Positions 1 to 7,040 are shown, counted from the first letter of the stretch. The stretch: 16,998 nt of DNA from an uncultured Clostridia bacterium (GCA_959602045.1 CAUGRT010000048.1:1-16998); one strand, 5' to 3'. Notes: generated by a model from the letters alone, not told the origin. A program made the numbers and translations.

Positions 1-44
1 TATTGTAACATTTTGGTTCGACGGTGTAAATGTGTGTATCATTT

Positions 45-71
45 GACGCTTACGACGCTTACGACGCTTAC
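45..71. repeat. 9-bp unit in three exact tandem copies
   Basis: The unit gacgcttac occurs three times head to tail (45-53, 54-62, 63-71) without a mismatch. It lies beyond the tRNA-Pro terminator in a stretch with no recognisable gene. Three copies of 9 bp is a short minisatellite. It is unlike a CRISPR array because there are no spacers. Confidence 0.8.
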
Positions 72-147
72 AGAACAAAGAGCATTAGATGTTTTGAATA
101 ATCTTGATAAAAACGTGCAAAAATCGTGTACAGAATTTACAGACAGC

Positions 148-176
148 AAAAAATCCGCATAGATATGCGGATTTTG
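148..176 (-). terminator. Intrinsic terminator of tRNA-Pro
   Basis: An almost uninterrupted inverted repeat (150-161 with 164-175, core TCCGCATA/TATGCGGA) is followed, reading on the minus strand, by a run of six T. It lies just 3' of the tRNA on the same strand. No terminator is obvious between mutY and the tRNA, so it may also end readthrough from the mutY operon. Confidence 0.8.
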
Positions 177-183
177 AAATATT

Positions 184-260
184 TGGTCGGAGTGACTGGA
201 TTCGAACCAGCGGCCCCTTGAACCCCATTCAAGTACTCTACCAAACTGAGCCACACCCCG
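184..260 (-). tRNA. tRNA-Pro, anticodon GGG
   Basis: Read on the minus strand this is a complete 77-nt cloverleaf. The acceptor arm CGGGGTG pairs with CACTCCG, and the D stem GCTC pairs with GAGT. The anticodon stem CTTGA/TCAAG encloses the loop ATGGGGT, giving anticodon GGG, and the T arm carries GGTTCGAATCC. The 3' CCA is encoded in the DNA (184-186). GGG reads the proline codons CCC and CCU. A consensus promoter lies 14 bases upstream and a terminator lies 3', so the gene looks independently transcribed. Confidence 0.95.
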
Positions 261-273
261 AAACGCCTTATCT

Positions 274-301
274 ATTATATCACAAATTTTATATTTGTCA
301 A
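274..301 (-). promoter_or_regulatory. Sigma-A promoter of tRNA-Pro
   Basis: On the minus strand a perfect -35 TTGACA (296-301) and a perfect -10 TATAAT (274-279) are separated by 16 bases. TG precedes the -10 by one base, making it an extended -10. This strength is as expected for a stable RNA gene. Confidence 0.85.
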
Positions 302-329
302 GTATTTTTTCGAAAAATAATCCAAAAAT

Positions 330-1370
330 TCAAGCTCTTTTTAATATTTTTGCATAAGCGGATGGCATCATATACTGTTGCTCCAGCTCTTTTTCCGTCA
401 CCCAACAAAAACCTGGCAACGCATTTGTGCAGCACACCCGATAACATGTCATTTCCCACGTAATATGCGTAAAAATATGCTTTGTGGAAGGCAGTTTTGA
501 AATTTTCATAATCTCCACTCCCATCTTTTCCAAAAAGCCTCGCGCCTCTTCCTCCGATAATGCCCGTTCCGCCCCCGGTAACTCCCACAGCCCCGACAGC
601 ACACCCGGCTCGGTGCGCTTTTGAATTGCCAGTAAATCCCCATATTGCAGCAAAAACACTGTTCTTTGCTGAACACGCCGACGCTTTATCGCTGTTTTAA
701 TCGGATAGCACTCCATATTCCCTTTTTGATAAGCCCGGCAAACAGGCGATACCGGGCAAAGCTCACATTTGGGTGAGCCGTTCGGGATACAAATAACAGC
801 GCCCAACTCCATCAGGCTCTGTGTGAAAACCCCGGCTTCTTTTTCCGGATAAGCCGCACGCAGCAAATCGGTAAAATGCCGCTTGGTTTTGGGTTCGGTG
901 ATACTGCCCTCATATGCCAGAATCCTGGACAAAACCCGAAGTACATTCCCATCCACAGCCGGAACCGGAATATCAAATGCCTCGGACGCAATCGCCCCGG
1001 CTGTGTATTCGCCGATCCCCGGCAGTTTGCAAAGCGCCTCATAATCTGCCGGCAACGTACCGTGAAAGCTTTCCATCAACACTTGAGCGGCTTTTTTCAT
1101 ATTACGAACTCTTGTGTAATATCCCAGACTCTCCCATAGCTTAAAAAGCTGCTCCTCCTCCGCTTCCGAAAGAGCCGCCACCGTCGGTAATACCTCCATA
1201 AATCGCTGATAATACGGAATAACCGTATCCACCCGCGTTTGCTGTAACATAATCTCCGACACCCAGATGGCATACGGATCCTTTGTATTGCGCCACGGAA
1301 GATCACGCGCATGAGTTTTATACCATTGCATTAAAAGCTCTGTCATTTCAATCGGGAACTCGTGCTGCAT
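330..1370 (-). CDS. mutY: A/G-specific adenine glycosylase MutY
   Basis: MutY removes adenine mispaired with guanine or 8-oxoguanine in base-excision repair and so limits G:C to T:A mutation. The protein is 346 aa, normal for the family. The catalytic Glu39 lies in SEIMLQQT and the HhH-GPD core follows (LPGIGEYTAGA near 116-126), with catalytic Asp140 in VDGNVLRVLSR. The 4Fe-4S ligands are Cys194, 202, 205 and 211; the first spacing is seven residues rather than the six of E. coli. Residues from about 230 onward form the NUDIX-like 8-oxoG-recognition domain. The start at 1370 is preceded by a (GGA)n purine tract serving as Shine-Dalgarno. It is the last gene of the NusG-II/radC/mutY operon, 37 bases after radC. 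Confidence 0.95.
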   Translation of the reverse strand: MQHEFPIEMTELLMQWYKTHARDLPWRNTKDPYAIWVSEIMLQQTRVDTVIPYYQRFMEVLPTVAALSEAEEEQLFKLWESLGYYTRVRNMKKAAQVLMESFHGTLPADYEALCKLPGIGEYTAGAIASEAFDIPVPAVDGNVLRVLSRILAYEGSITEPKTKRHFTDLLRAAYPEKEAGVFTQSLMELGAVICIPNGSPKCELCPVSPVCRAYQKGNMECYPIKTAIKRRRVQQRTVFLLQYGDLLAIQKRTEPGVLSGLWELPGAERALSEEEARGFLEKMGVEIMKISKLPSTKHIFTHITWEMTCYRVCCTNALPGFCWVTEKELEQQYMMPSAYAKILKRA

Positions 1371-1388
1371 GCTCCTCCTCCTCCTCCG
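1371..1388 (-). promoter_or_regulatory. Trinucleotide-repeat Shine-Dalgarno of mutY
   Basis: Directly upstream of the mutY ATG the minus strand reads CGG followed by AGG units, a (GGA)5-type microsatellite. The repeat offers several overlapping AGGAGG registers at different distances from the start codon. No other Shine-Dalgarno is visible for this gene, and the next in-frame ATG (about 1346) has none. Confidence 0.7.
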
Positions 1389-1407
1389 TTTCGCTGCTCA
1401 TAATGAA

Positions 1408-2097
1408 TTATTTTTTCCGCTTCTTTGTATGTTCAAGATACTCCAAAATCCCAATACATTCACTGCCGCTGATAATATAATGCTCGACAAGCGAAGCGTC
1501 AACCATTGCGAGCGCCTCACGAATAATCTTTGTCGTCGAAATATCCGCCTCTGACGGAGCCAGAACTCCGCTGGGATGATTGTGCGCCGCAATTACATAT
1601 GCCGCATCATCGCGTACCGTAGCACGGAAGATTTCCGTAATATTAATTTCCGCATGCGAAAATTCTCCCTCAAATAAAAGCTTCTTGGATAGAAGATGCA
1701 TACTTTTATCCAACATCAGCAAATAAAAACATTCGTATTTTTTACCGGCAAACAGCCGTCTAAGATATTTCGGCGTGTTCGCCTTATTCAGCCGAAGTCC
1801 GTTTTGAACAGAATTGTTCATATAAGTAAACGCCGCTCCCATAGTACGCAAATAATAAGCCGCTTGGGTGCCGACGCCATGTACGGACGTCAAAGTTTCC
1901 TGAGAGGCATTCAAAACTCCATGCAAGCTGCCGCAAGCGTCAATCAATCTATGGGCAAGCTCATTTGTATCGCAGCGTTTAAAAACACTAAACAGCAGAA
2001 ACTCCAGAACTTCATGATCCGACCATCCCTCAAAACCTACTTTATCAAAACGATCCCGAAGTCTTTTTCTGTGTCCGCTGTGAATATTCTCGGACAT
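1408..2097 (-). CDS. radC: RadC family JAMM-domain protein
   Basis: The 229-aa protein has the two RadC (UPF0758) parts. The N-terminal half is helical with a helix-hairpin-helix-like stretch (SVHGVGTQAA, 71-80). The C-terminal JAMM metallohydrolase-type domain has His172, His174, Ser182 and Asp185 in the HNHPSG...PSEAD motif, so the zinc site looks intact. The molecular role of RadC is unsettled: the old DNA-repair assignment in E. coli was withdrawn, although the family often sits with repair or mobile genes. AAGGAG lies eight bases before the ATG. The gene lies 17 bases after the NusG-II gene and 37 bases before mutY, consistent with one transcript. Confidence 0.92.
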   Translation of the reverse strand: MSENIHSGHRKRLRDRFDKVGFEGWSDHEVLEFLLFSVFKRCDTNELAHRLIDACGSLHGVLNASQETLTSVHGVGTQAAYYLRTMGAAFTYMNNSVQNGLRLNKANTPKYLRRLFAGKKYECFYLLMLDKSMHLLSKKLLFEGEFSHAEINITEIFRATVRDDAAYVIAAHNHPSGVLAPSEADISTTKIIREALAMVDASLVEHYIISGSECIGILEYLEHTKKRKK

Positions 2098-2114
2098 ATT
2101 CCATTCTCCTTGGT

Positions 2115-2552
2115 TTAATGAATTCCGGCAGCAGCATCTGCTGTATCGGCCGCCCCTTCAATAACAATACTGAACCGATTCGGGAGACAAACAATCGGCG
2201 TGGTATTATCACACCCCTCGCCGCGTTCTCCCTGATGAATACAAATCTTATCCGGGCAAGTCGCAGACAGAACGGAAATCTTACCATTCTTGATTTCCAC
2301 AACATTCTCGCCATGGTTATACTCGGACGGAATGGTAATTCTTTGTTCTCCCTCATAATCCTCCAAAGGAATTTCCGCAAACAGCACGCCATTTGTCATA
2401 ATCTTCGCAACAGATGGTTTATACAAAAAAAGCCGCGCAATTCCATAAGCTGCTGCGCAAAGCACAAACAAACCAACAACCGCCGCAACAAACCACCGAA
2501 TATAACCGCGCTCTCGCTCCGAAGCAATATCGGCCATCACCATCAGCGCCAT
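2115..2552 (-). CDS. NusG domain II-containing membrane-anchored protein
   Basis: This 145-aa protein has one N-terminal membrane segment (about residues 20-42, ending before LYKPS). A NusG-II-type beta domain follows on the outside, recognised by the run NGKISVLSATCPDKICIHQG and the later IVCLPNRFSIVIEG. Three cysteines (in the TCPDKIC and VCLP motifs) are typical of this family. The function is not established. In other Firmicutes such genes often sit near flavin-transfer or ECF-like membrane genes, but here the gene leads the radC-mutY operon. The start is ambiguous: ATG at 2552 is very close to GAGAAGGG, and the in-frame ATG codons at 2543 or 2537 are better spaced. Confidence 0.8.
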   Translation of the reverse strand: MALMVMADIASERERGYIRWFVAAVVGLFVLCAAAYGIARLFLYKPSVAKIMTNGVLFAEIPLEDYEGEQRITIPSEYNHGENVVEIKNGKISVLSATCPDKICIHQGERGEGCDNTTPIVCLPNRFSIVIEGAADTADAAAGIH

Positions 2553-2585
2553 TCCCTTCTCGAATTTTACTTAAAGATCAAAAAA

Positions 2586-2614
2586 ATTATATCATAAAAT
2601 CCGACCCTTGTCAA
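2586..2614 (-). promoter_or_regulatory. Perfect-consensus sigma-A promoter of the NusG-II/radC/mutY operon
   Basis: On the minus strand TTGACA (2609-2614) and TATAAT (2586-2591) are separated by 17 bases, with the extended TGA before the -10. Predicted transcription starts near 2579, leaving a leader of under 30 bases. All twelve consensus bases match, so the operon should be strongly transcribed unless repressed. Confidence 0.9.
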
Positions 2615-2629
2615 GGTATTAATCCTCCT

Positions 2630-2806
2630 TTAAAAACGCGTAAAGATAACATGTGCAACCAAATAGAAATACACAAAATCATCCCTCGTGTACAACATTT
2701 TCAGCCGACCGTTTATTGCTGCATAATAATCACGGATATATTCAACCATTCCGTATTTGGCAATCAGCTCGCCCAAAGGCTGCGTCACCAAATTCAAATA
2801 AATCAC
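2630..2806 (-). CDS. Small hypothetical protein or gene remnant (GTG start, 58 aa)
   Basis: The frame is open from 2866 down to a TAA at 2630-2632 but has no ATG near its 5' end; GTG at 2804-2806 is the best candidate start, with AGAGAGG just before it. The translation looks protein-like, with an amphipathic helical stretch (LGELIAKYGMVEYIRDYY) followed by a hydrophobic, aromatic-rich C terminus. I do not recognise the family. It lies between hxlR and the NusG-II promoter on the same strand. It may be a short hxlR-cotranscribed gene, or the 3' end of a longer gene whose start was deleted. An orphan AAAGGAGG directly after its stop fits a deletion scar. Confidence 0.35.
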   Translation of the reverse strand: MIYLNLVTQPLGELIAKYGMVEYIRDYYAAINGRLKMLYTRDDFVYFYLVAHVIFTRF

Positions 2807-2855
2807 GCCTCTCTCTAAAATTTTCTGCCTCCGTACGGATTTGTCCGCTGCATCT

Positions 2856-3185
2856 TTACGACTGAATTACCGATTTGTAATAATTCCCAAAATCAGCAAG
2901 TGCGTCAATAATCGGCAGCATCTCACGTCCAAGCTCTGTTAAGCCATATTCCACTCTCGGCGGCAGCTCATGATAATCGTGCCGATATGCCAGACCGTCC
3001 TCAATCATCTGTCTCAGACTGTCTGTCAATACCTTTTGCGATATTCCCTCCAAATCTCTTTGAAGCTCGTTAAATCTCCACGGACGCGCTTTCAGGTTCC
3101 GAAGAATGAGCAGCTTCCATTTTCCGCCGATTAAGGCTACGGCTGTCGCTACCGGGCAAGCCGGCAGCTCGTCTTTTGTTTTCAT
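2856..3185 (-). CDS. HxlR-family winged-helix transcriptional regulator
   Basis: The 109-aa protein is a complete HxlR/DUF24 regulator: CPVATAVALIGGKWKLLILRN at the N terminus, the recognition region FNELQRDLEGISQKVLTDSLRQ, the wing around EYGLTELGREM, and a C-terminal dimer helix. These proteins bind inverted repeats as dimers. Cys10 is at the position of the redox-sensing cysteine in B. subtilis YodB and HypR, so electrophile or oxidant sensing is plausible but unproven. GAGGTG lies eight bases before the ATG. It is divergent from the cupin gene across 148 bases that carry a symmetric operator-like array, so it probably controls itself and the cupin. Confidence 0.9.
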   Translation of the reverse strand: MKTKDELPACPVATAVALIGGKWKLLILRNLKARPWRFNELQRDLEGISQKVLTDSLRQMIEDGLAYRHDYHELPPRVEYGLTELGREMLPIIDALADFGNYYKSVIQS

Positions 3186-3205
3186 TGCATTATCACCTCA
3201 CAAGC

Positions 3206-3236
3206 ATATTATATCATATATTTTGAAAAATGTATA
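3206..3236 (-). promoter_or_regulatory. Promoter of the HxlR regulator
   Basis: On the minus strand a perfect -10 TATAAT, preceded by TGA, lies 17 bases after a weaker -35 TATACA (plus-strand 3231-3236). The -35 overlaps the left GTATAC palindrome of the operator array, a layout expected for autorepression. Confidence 0.65.
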
Positions 3237-3276
3237 CAGTTATAAAAAAGTGCGTACTTGTTTTTGTATGTATACC
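3231..3276. promoter_or_regulatory. Symmetric three-part operator array between hxlR and cupin
   Basis: Three palindromes share one axis at 3253.5: GTATAC at 3232-3237, the central AAGT-GCGT-ACTT at 3248-3259, and GTATAC at 3270-3275. The outer centres are each 19 bases from the middle. About 16 of 23 positions match between the half-arrays. The left site covers the hxlR -35, the central site overlaps the cupin -35, and the right site lies in the cupin -35/-10 spacer. Confidence 0.65.
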
Positions 3277-3286
3277 GTGTTAAAAT
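3258..3286 (+). promoter_or_regulatory. Promoter of the cupin gene
   Basis: TTGTTT (3258-3263) and TAAAAT (3281-3286) are separated by 17 bases, with TG one base before the -10. The start codon at 3334 is preceded by AGGAGG (3320-3325) at eight bases, so initiation should be efficient once the operator is free. Confidence 0.75.
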
Positions 3287-3333
3287 ACAGTCAAGCAAAA
3301 GGAAATTGCTAAAAAATTCAGGAGGTAGATACC

Positions 3334-3687
3334 ATGAAAAATTACACAAAAACAAACATAGGAAACGAAGGCAGAACAGAGTTTCACGAAACACTCGCTT
3401 TAACCGGTGCGGAGATCAGCGTTAATCAGCTCCCGGCAGGCGCAAATGTGCCATTCGTTCATTCACACAAGAATAACGAGGAAATTTACGGAATCCTTTC
3501 CGGCAAAGGCAAAGCGGTAATTGATGGAGAAGAAATCGAGCTTTCCGCCGGCGATTGGCTGAAGATTGCTCCCGCGGCAAAGCGCCAATTCTTCGCGGCA
3601 AGCGATTCCGGAATCACCTATGTCTGTGTTCAGGTAAAAGAAAATTCACTCGATGGCTTTACCGCCGATGACGCTATTGTGTATTAA
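3334..3687 (+). CDS. Small single-domain cupin protein
   Basis: The 117-aa protein is one beta-barrel cupin with no signal peptide, so it is cytoplasmic. Motif 1 is clear (VPFVHSHKNNEEIYGILSGKG), giving metal ligands His-X-His and Glu. Motif 2 (GDWLKIAPAAKRQFFA) lacks the usual histidine, which is replaced by Arg/Gln, so any metal site would have three protein ligands. The substrate is unknown. Cupins paired with HxlR regulators are common in Firmicutes and are generally read as stress- or quinone/aldehyde-responsive small enzymes; that is inference here. The gene stands alone, with its own promoter and a strong terminator. Confidence 0.88.
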   Translation: MKNYTKTNIGNEGRTEFHETLALTGAEISVNQLPAGANVPFVHSHKNNEEIYGILSGKGKAVIDGEEIELSAGDWLKIAPAAKRQFFAASDSGITYVCVQVKENSLDGFTADDAIVY

Positions 3688-3704
3688 TCGGATTGCTTCA
3701 TATT

Positions 3705-3745
3705 AAAAAGTACAGTTAAGGATTTTTCCAAAACTGTACTTTTTA
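3705..3745. terminator. Bidirectional intrinsic terminator between cupin and beta-galactosidase
   Basis: A perfect 13-bp stem (3705-3717 AAAAAGTACAGTT with 3732-3744) encloses a 14-base loop. A/T runs at both feet provide a U tract in either direction. The two genes converge on it. Confidence 0.9.
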
Positions 3746-3783
3746 TATTGTTTCCCGGTCGTTTTCAAAATGATATAATACGC

Positions 3784-6654
3784 CTATTTTATATGAATGA
3801 AAAATTCAAACTGTTCAATCTTCTTTTCATCCAACCGATACTTTTCCAAAAGCTGCGGACCGCAGGAATTGGATCCGATTCCGGAATCCTTATAATCAAT
3901 TCGGATAATCGTATTTTGATCCTTCACCAACTCATCCGTATGCGCTGCCCGGGCAAGCATCTGTGCACTGTAATGCGATACGTTAAATTCGAAAGTACCA
4001 TCTGCTGTGAATTTCAGTCCGTTCTTCATGTTCAGAATTTTTGCCGCCGTATGATTTCCATGCTCTTGCGGCACGATATAGTCAACATACTCCTGATCCG
4101 CTGCGCTTTCATAAAAGCCTACCTTTGTATGATAATGCATATCGCAATAATTCTCTCCGGCACCTCTTGCATAATAAGTAAACTGATCGGTATCATACGG
4201 AGTTCTGAATTCAAAACCTAAACGCGGCAGCCATACACAATCCTTTTCCCGAATATCGCCCGAAAGACTTACCCGCACCGTTCCATCCTCATAGAAGCTG
4301 TAAACCACATTATAATGTAAAAACGGACTTCTGCTGACGCCGGCAAGTGAACCGCAAACCTTGATTTGATTCTTCTCGGCTTCACAGGAATAAATTTTAT
4401 CGAATAAGCAATCAAAGTTTTCAGTCTGCCAGCTATCCGTATACCGATACCACTGGTTTTTTATGTTCCGCTCATTATCCGTAGGCGCACGCATTACCGT
4501 AAGACGAACGCGGTCGTTAATTAACTCCTTGCCATCCTTTTGAATATGCGTAATCGCACCGAGATGCTTGGATACCGTATAAGAGAAATCCACTCCCGAT
4601 ACTACAAAGTCATGCTCCGTTTCCGATACGGAAATATTGGTATCCGTTCTTTTCTCTTTCTTCATCTGTGCATCCAATTCAAGCTGCGTCATTGCCACTT
4701 CATCGCCATTCTTATCATATAAATAGCAATTCACATAAGCACCCAGTTCACACTCCGAAACCGCTTTATAATCAAAATAGACCGTTTCTTTCGGTGCAAC
4801 ATCCAGCGAAAGCGTGTTTGTATGAACGATTTTTCCGTCAACCTGCGTTTCATATCGAAATGTGTATTCATTTAGATTAGTAAAATCATACAGATTGGTG
4901 ACTGCCAGTTTTCCGTCTTTCAACTCGCAGCGCATGTACTGATAAGCCGCTTTTGCATTCAGCGAACCTGCCTTAAAGCTTCGGTCATAGAATACCAATC
5001 CATCCGCACAGAAATTTCCGTCATTGGTCAGCTCGCGGAAATCGCCGCCGTATTTTGCAACACCATCTACCAGTACCGTATGGTCTGCCCATTCCCAGAT
5101 GCAGCCGCCGATCAGCTTTGGATATTTGTAAATAACATCCCAGTAATCCTTTACATCGCCGGGACCGTTACCCATTGCATGAGCATATTCGCAAAGGAAA
5201 AACGGCAAAGGTCTGGACTCGTCTTTTGCATAATTTTCTATCATCTCTACCGAATCATACATTTTGGAATGTATATCCGGACGCGTATAGTATTCGGATA
5301 CATCATAATTTTCGGGCGGATAATCTACTGTGCGCGAAGCGTCCTCACAATGGATCAGCCGCTTTCCGCCATCCACCTTACGCAGATATTTGATCATTTC
5401 ATAATGATTCTCACAATGCCCGCTTTCATTCCCTGTCGACCAGCTGAAAATACAAGGATGATTCTTATCACGCTGATAAGCTCTTGCCATTCTTTCCACA
5501 TAAGCCTCACGCCATTCCGGCTGATTTCCGAACCACTCCGGATTGTTTACGCAGTCATATCCCGGATTGTTCGGTGTGCGCTGTGTAAAGCCGTGCGTTT
5601 CCAAATCCGTTTCTAACATAACATAAAAGCCCAGCTCATCACACATGTCGATAAACTTTGGCGATGGAGGATAATGCGAAGTACGAATCGTATTAATATT
5701 CAGTTTTTTCATTTGTGTAAGATCATAAAGCATGTCCTCATCTGTAAGACACCAGCCGTTTGTCGGATGGGTATCATGATGGTTGACGCCTTTCAGCTTG
5801 ACCGATACGCCGTTTACCAAAAATTCGCCGCGTTCACTGATAGAATACGTCACAAATCCAAACTTCCGGCGAATGACTTCATCGTTGCGCTCCAATACTA
5901 AGGTATATAAATACGGCTTTTCCGCATTCCACAATACCGCATTTTCCACCGTAAACTCCGCATGATCGCCGCACTCCCGGCTCTCCAATAATTGATTTCC
6001 ATCATAAAGCGAAATTTTCGCGCCGCCTGCAAGATCAATGCTGACCGTATTCTGATCGGTAGTAACCGAAAAATCTTCAATATGTCCCTCCGGGCGCGAC
6101 AAAACATAAACATCGCGGAAAATGCCGTTGAAGCGGAAGAAATCCTGATCCTCCAGATAACTGCCCGAACACCATTTTCTGACCTTAACAACCACTGTAT
6201 TCTCGCCCGTCCGCACAAAGTCCGAAATATCAAACTCCGCCTGCAAATGGCTGCCCTGGGTGTAGCCTGCATACTGTCCGTTTATGTATAATTCTGCATT
6301 GGATGAAACGCCCTCAAAAACCATATAGTGACGGCGATTCCCATCCTCCACAAAAAAGCTGCGCATATAAACGCCCATTGGGTTTTCCGTCGGAACAAAC
6401 GGCGGATCTACCGGATACGGATAACGTACATTGGTATAGTTCGGATCCTCGTATCCGAAATTCTGCCAACAGGACGGAACCGGAATCGTATCCCACTGTT
6501 CAATCTCCTTTTCTTCCTCAAAATCTGCCCCGTAATATTTGAAATTCCATTCGCCGTTTAAGGGAATATATGCCCCCTTGTTTTCGGGGATATAATACGC
6601 TCTCTGCGGCAAACGATTTTCCTGAATATGCTGTAAATTCTCATAAAATCGCAT
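3784..6654 (-). CDS. lacZ: Beta-galactosidase, glycoside hydrolase family 2 (LacZ type)
   Basis: The 956-aa enzyme hydrolyses terminal beta-galactosides such as lactose. It has the full LacZ domain order: jelly-roll sugar-binding domain (about 30-180, PLNGEWNFKY), an immunoglobulin-like domain, the TIM barrel (about 280-570), and the C-terminal beta-sandwich domains. Acid/base Glu410 lies in SWSTGNESG and nucleophile Glu489 in FLCEYAHAMGNGPG. No signal peptide or anchor is visible, so it is cytoplasmic and needs a sugar transporter that is not in this window. AGGAA lies about 11 bases before the ATG. The gene is monocistronic, ending at a shared terminator. A strong promoter 270 bases upstream leaves a long leader carrying a structured repeat and a LacI-type palindrome. 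Confidence 0.95.
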   Translation of the reverse strand: MRFYENLQHIQENRLPQRAYYIPENKGAYIPLNGEWNFKYYGADFEEEKEIEQWDTIPVPSCWQNFGYEDPNYTNVRYPYPVDPPFVPTENPMGVYMRSFFVEDGNRRHYMVFEGVSSNAELYINGQYAGYTQGSHLQAEFDISDFVRTGENTVVVKVRKWCSGSYLEDQDFFRFNGIFRDVYVLSRPEGHIEDFSVTTDQNTVSIDLAGGAKISLYDGNQLLESRECGDHAEFTVENAVLWNAEKPYLYTLVLERNDEVIRRKFGFVTYSISERGEFLVNGVSVKLKGVNHHDTHPTNGWCLTDEDMLYDLTQMKKLNINTIRTSHYPPSPKFIDMCDELGFYVMLETDLETHGFTQRTPNNPGYDCVNNPEWFGNQPEWREAYVERMARAYQRDKNHPCIFSWSTGNESGHCENHYEMIKYLRKVDGGKRLIHCEDASRTVDYPPENYDVSEYYTRPDIHSKMYDSVEMIENYAKDESRPLPFFLCEYAHAMGNGPGDVKDYWDVIYKYPKLIGGCIWEWADHTVLVDGVAKYGGDFRELTNDGNFCADGLVFYDRSFKAGSLNAKAAYQYMRCELKDGKLAVTNLYDFTNLNEYTFRYETQVDGKIVHTNTLSLDVAPKETVYFDYKAVSECELGAYVNCYLYDKNGDEVAMTQLELDAQMKKEKRTDTNISVSETEHDFVVSGVDFSYTVSKHLGAITHIQKDGKELINDRVRLTVMRAPTDNERNIKNQWYRYTDSWQTENFDCLFDKIYSCEAEKNQIKVCGSLAGVSRSPFLHYNVVYSFYEDGTVRVSLSGDIREKDCVWLPRLGFEFRTPYDTDQFTYYARGAGENYCDMHYHTKVGFYESAADQEYVDYIVPQEHGNHTAAKILNMKNGLKFTADGTFEFNVSHYSAQMLARAAHTDELVKDQNTIIRIDYKDSGIGSNSCGPQLLEKYRLDEKKIEQFEFFIHIK

Positions 6655-6676
6655 TGGTATAAATATTCCTTTCTTG

Positions 6677-6688
6677 CTTAACGTTAAG
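6677..6688. promoter_or_regulatory. Candidate LacI-family operator upstream of lacZ
   Basis: CTTAACGTTAAG is a perfect 12-bp palindrome with the central CG typical of LacI/GalR operators. It sits 23 bases upstream of the lacZ start. It lies far downstream (more than 200 bases) of the strong promoter, so it would act as a roadblock, or on a weaker promoter near TACAAT just upstream. No LacI-type gene is in the window. Confidence 0.5.
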
Positions 6689-6691
6689 TGA

Positions 6692-6829
6692 TTGTAAAAT
6701 GTAATTTCTTAAATGAAATTTCATCTGTTTTTCGGTCTATTCCGGCTCAGACATCCGCTACGATGCGCGGAACTCGCCTCCATAGACCGAAAAACAGATA
6801 AAATTTCACGGAGAAATAATCTTTTACAA
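6692..6829. repeat. Structured repeat, copy 1 (long imperfect hairpin)
   Basis: Arms of about 45-50 bases run from TTGTAAAA (6692-6699) to TTTTACAA and enclose a 51-base core (6736-6786). The inner arm CTGTTTTTCGG/CCGAAAAACAG pairs perfectly. The core holds a nested TCCGC/GCGGA pair. It matches the core of copy 2 at 50 of 51 bases, but the arms of the two copies differ in sequence. With terminal inverted repeats and no coding capacity it resembles a MITE or a REP-like element. It is transcribed within the lacZ leader. Confidence 0.8.
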
Positions 6830-6903
6830 GGATCCTATTGATATTCCGTTCAAAATCTACATCTGTTAAAAATTCCTTTTGATGTAAATCTTACCTCTGG
6901 TTC

Positions 6904-6932
6904 ATCATATCACACTTCATAAACCTTGTCAA
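6904..6932 (-). promoter_or_regulatory. Sigma-A promoter of the beta-galactosidase gene
   Basis: On the minus strand TTGACA (6927-6932) and TATGAT (6904-6909) are 17 bases apart, with an extended TGA. Predicted transcription starts near 6897, giving a leader of about 240 bases before the lacZ ATG. Confidence 0.8.
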
Positions 6933-6991
6933 CCCCCAATTGAAAACAAAATAAATTTTTAACAGAAAGCTTTGGAAATTCAAAAACAGTA

Positions 6992-7020
6992 TTTACTTTT
7001 GGAGCGCTGTGTGGTAGAAT
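6992..7020 (+). promoter_or_regulatory. Candidate promoter P1 of the cobalamin-uptake locus
   Basis: TTTACT (6992-6997) and TAGAAT (7015-7020) are separated by 17 bases, with TG one base before the -10. The match is moderate. It is the more distal of two candidates. Confidence 0.45.
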
Positions 7021-7040
7021 ATTGTTAAGATTTATCGTGT

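Noticed and set aside
45..71. CRISPR array
   Set aside because: Nine-base units lie head to tail with no spacers and no cas genes are present.
39..463. Overlapping small ORFs on both strands at the left edge
   Set aside because: They run through tRNA-Pro, its terminator and the 9-bp repeat, and have no family resemblance.
5080..5616. 178-residue plus-strand ORF inside lacZ
   Set aside because: It is antisense to the conserved catalytic barrel of beta-galactosidase; the minus-strand frame carries all recognised motifs.
6714..6806. Possible riboswitch in the lacZ leader
   Set aside because: The core recurs between the DUF4430 gene and ecfT, and no known riboswitch motif such as a B12 box is recognised; a dispersed repeat explains it better.
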